Source: Echinicola shivajiensis (GTDB lineage Bacteria; Bacteroidota; Bacteroidia; Cytophagales; Cyclobacteriaceae). From it: a stretch of DNA of 64,000 nt. Made by a program: the position numbers and the translations under genes. This document shows positions 62,980 through 64,000 of the stretch, one piece after another. Every line of letters starts with the position of its first letter. The stretch's first letter is position 1. Below the pieces are notes generated by a model, which searched no databases, was not told the origin of the DNA, and saw only the letters and a program-made list of their open reading frames with translations. The stretch lies in NCBI RefSeq assembly GCF_018642165.1, contig NZ_JAHHZM010000001.1, positions 62,001-126,000 on the forward strand, in the 5' to 3' direction.

Positions 62980-64000
62980 TTAATAACCATCATTTTGTTC
63001 AATGACTGGATTCAGGTCTACCTCCCTTTGAGGAATAGGCATCAAAATCATATAATCCTTTAAATTCTGAGCTATTTCCACCTTATTGGTCTCAGCTACT
63101 GAGGCCTCATATGCAGCGTGCGCTTTCATGGTCTCCACAAACCTTCCTGTCCGAACCAAATCAAACCATCTATGTCCTTCCATGGCCAATTCCAATCTCC
63201 TTTCTTCCCAAATGGCCTGACGTGCTTCCTCTTGGCTTAACCCCATAAAGTTAAAATCCATAGAATTAAATGCCCTTTCTCTAATCCTATTAAGTTGCGC
63301 CAATGCCAAAGCCGTCTTTCCTAGCTCATTAAGTGCTTCTGCATACATCAAAATGGCATCCGAATAACGAATAACATGCATATTTGCATCACTGTTAGCA
63401 GGATTGTTCTCTCCTTCTTCCCAATATTTGGTAAAAAGAGGTATGGATGAAGTATGTACTGATCCATCCTTTAAACTCACAAAATCCGTGGTAAAGGTAG
63501 CTGCTTTTCTTTCGTCCTCATCCTGAAACCTATCGTAGAGGTCGCGTGTTGGGATATCTGCTTCATTGGAATTGGTCAATCCCAGAACAGCAAAGCCTCC
63601 AGGCAAGGAATATTTAGGACCTTGAAGGATCATGGCTGAATTACCATTACCTGGCGGATCCATAAACTCTATAGAGAACACCATTTCCCAGCCGTTTTCA
63701 GTTGTAGAATTCCAGTTATCGTCATAATTTTCATGCAATCCATACCCATATTCCTGCTCATTAAGAAGTACTTCTGCTAATTTTTCCTCAGCCTTTCCAA
63801 ACTCCTTCATAGTCAGGTATACCTTTCCTAGTAGAATCTTAGCTGCACCCTTTGTAGCTCTTCCAATATCCTTGTCCGCATAACCAATAGGCAATACCGT
63901 TTCAGCATCTGACAAATCCTGAATAATCTGCTCATAAACTTCACCGACTGAGGCTCGGGCTCCCAATGCATCTTCTACAGATTCCAGTTTTAGTATCAAA
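62980..64000 (-). CDS. SusD/RagB-type lipoprotein, partial
   Basis: The C-terminal 339 residues of a SusD-like protein; the 5' part is beyond the window edge. Visible features are the helix DADIGRATKGAAKILLGKVYLTMKEFG (as YADKDIGRATKGA), FDLVRTGRFVETM, YSDAILMYAEALNELG, and the end LMPIPQREVDLNPVIEQNDGY, the conserved RagB/SusD C-terminus. The SusC partner is presumably further upstream outside the window. It lies 90 bp before two sulfatases on the same strand, so a second import system for a sulfated glycan is likely. Confidence 0.92.
   Translation of the reverse strand, partial: LILKLESVEDALGARASVGEVYEQIIQDLSDAETVLPIGYADKDIGRATKGAAKILLGKVYLTMKEFGKAEEKLAEVLLNEQEYGYGLHENYDDNWNSTTENGWEMVFSIEFMDPPGNGNSAMILQGPKYSLPGGFAVLGLTNSNEADIPTRDLYDRFQDEDERKAATFTTDFVSLKDGSVHTSSIPLFTKYWEEGENNPANSDANMHVIRYSDAILMYAEALNELGKTALALAQLNRIRERAFNSMDFNFMGLSQEEARQAIWEERRLELAMEGHRWFDLVRTGRFVETMKAHAAYEASVAETNKVEIAQNLKDYMILMPIPQREVDLNPVIEQNDGY

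Overview
The window looks like chromosome of a Bacteroidota member, most likely a Cyclobacteriaceae relative (Echinicola or Algoriphagus type). This rests on SusC/SusD pairs, a hybrid two-component sensor with Reg_prop repeats, LytS/LytTR signalling, DUF6520, DUF2975, DUF6596 and DUF6807 families, sulfatases, and genes without strong Shine-Dalgarno sequences. The genus is an inference; no rRNA or complete tRNA gene is present.

Layout. (1) 0-4 kb, AT-rich: a DGQHR-domain (DndB-like) protein convergent with an IscS/DndA-type cysteine desulfurase, an orphan membrane protein and an HTH regulator with its own palindromic operator. (2) 5.2-13 kb, clearly GC-richer: a TlpA-like thioredoxin lipid/envelope protein, SusC and SusD, then a small exported DUF6520 peptide and a MauE/DoxX redox membrane protein. 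(3) 12-15.4 kb: almost pure repeat DNA, with paired palindromes 30 bp apart, a tandem duplication of the mauE 3' end, an 11-bp array and five copies of a 233-bp unit. (4) 15.6-17 kb: a tight three-gene cassette (conserved Bacteroidota protein, DUF5675, small holin-like protein) followed by a structured element. (5) 17.5-22.7 kb: small HTH protein, LytS-LytTR two-component pair, and an orphan full-length lantibiotic dehydratase. (6) 22.9-35.9 kb: an accessory block bounded by two same-orientation decayed tyrosine-recombinase copies that share one internal deletion. It holds a lipoprotein/OmpA/XRE/DUF2975 operon, an ECF42-type sigma operon (DHFR-like, SnoaL-like, YciI/DGPF, sigma, DUF1569), a Crp regulator with MFS exporter and aldo/keto reductase, and a DinB protein. 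It ends in truncated genes and a tRNA 3'-end fragment that looks like an attachment site. (7) 36.4-64 kb: a polysaccharide utilisation region, with GH28, GH106-like rhamnosidase, HTCS regulator, GH92, SusD and SusC on the minus strand, a Tat-exported Gfo/Idh/MocA oxidoreductase plus DUF6807 on the plus strand, and further on two sulfatases and a second SusD running off the edge. A small module (RadC-like protein, two MNT/HEPN toxin-antitoxin pairs, the second decayed) splits this region next to a truncated oxidoreductase.

How it works together. The 36-64 kb genes fit sensing, import and breakdown of a rhamnose- and uronate-containing, probably sulfated, plant or algal glycan: SusCD import, GH28/GH106/sulfatase processing, HTCS control, oxidoreductase/DUF6807 downstream metabolism. 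The rest is accessory material showing repeated insertion, duplication and decay. The most unusual signals are the 30-bp-spaced palindrome pairs, the 190-bp fold-back element at 27.1 kb, a repeated tiny reading frame ending in WVRED-type sequence, the shared-deletion recombinase pair, the orphan LanB, and a GH92 with Gln where the family's GNEP motif has Glu.
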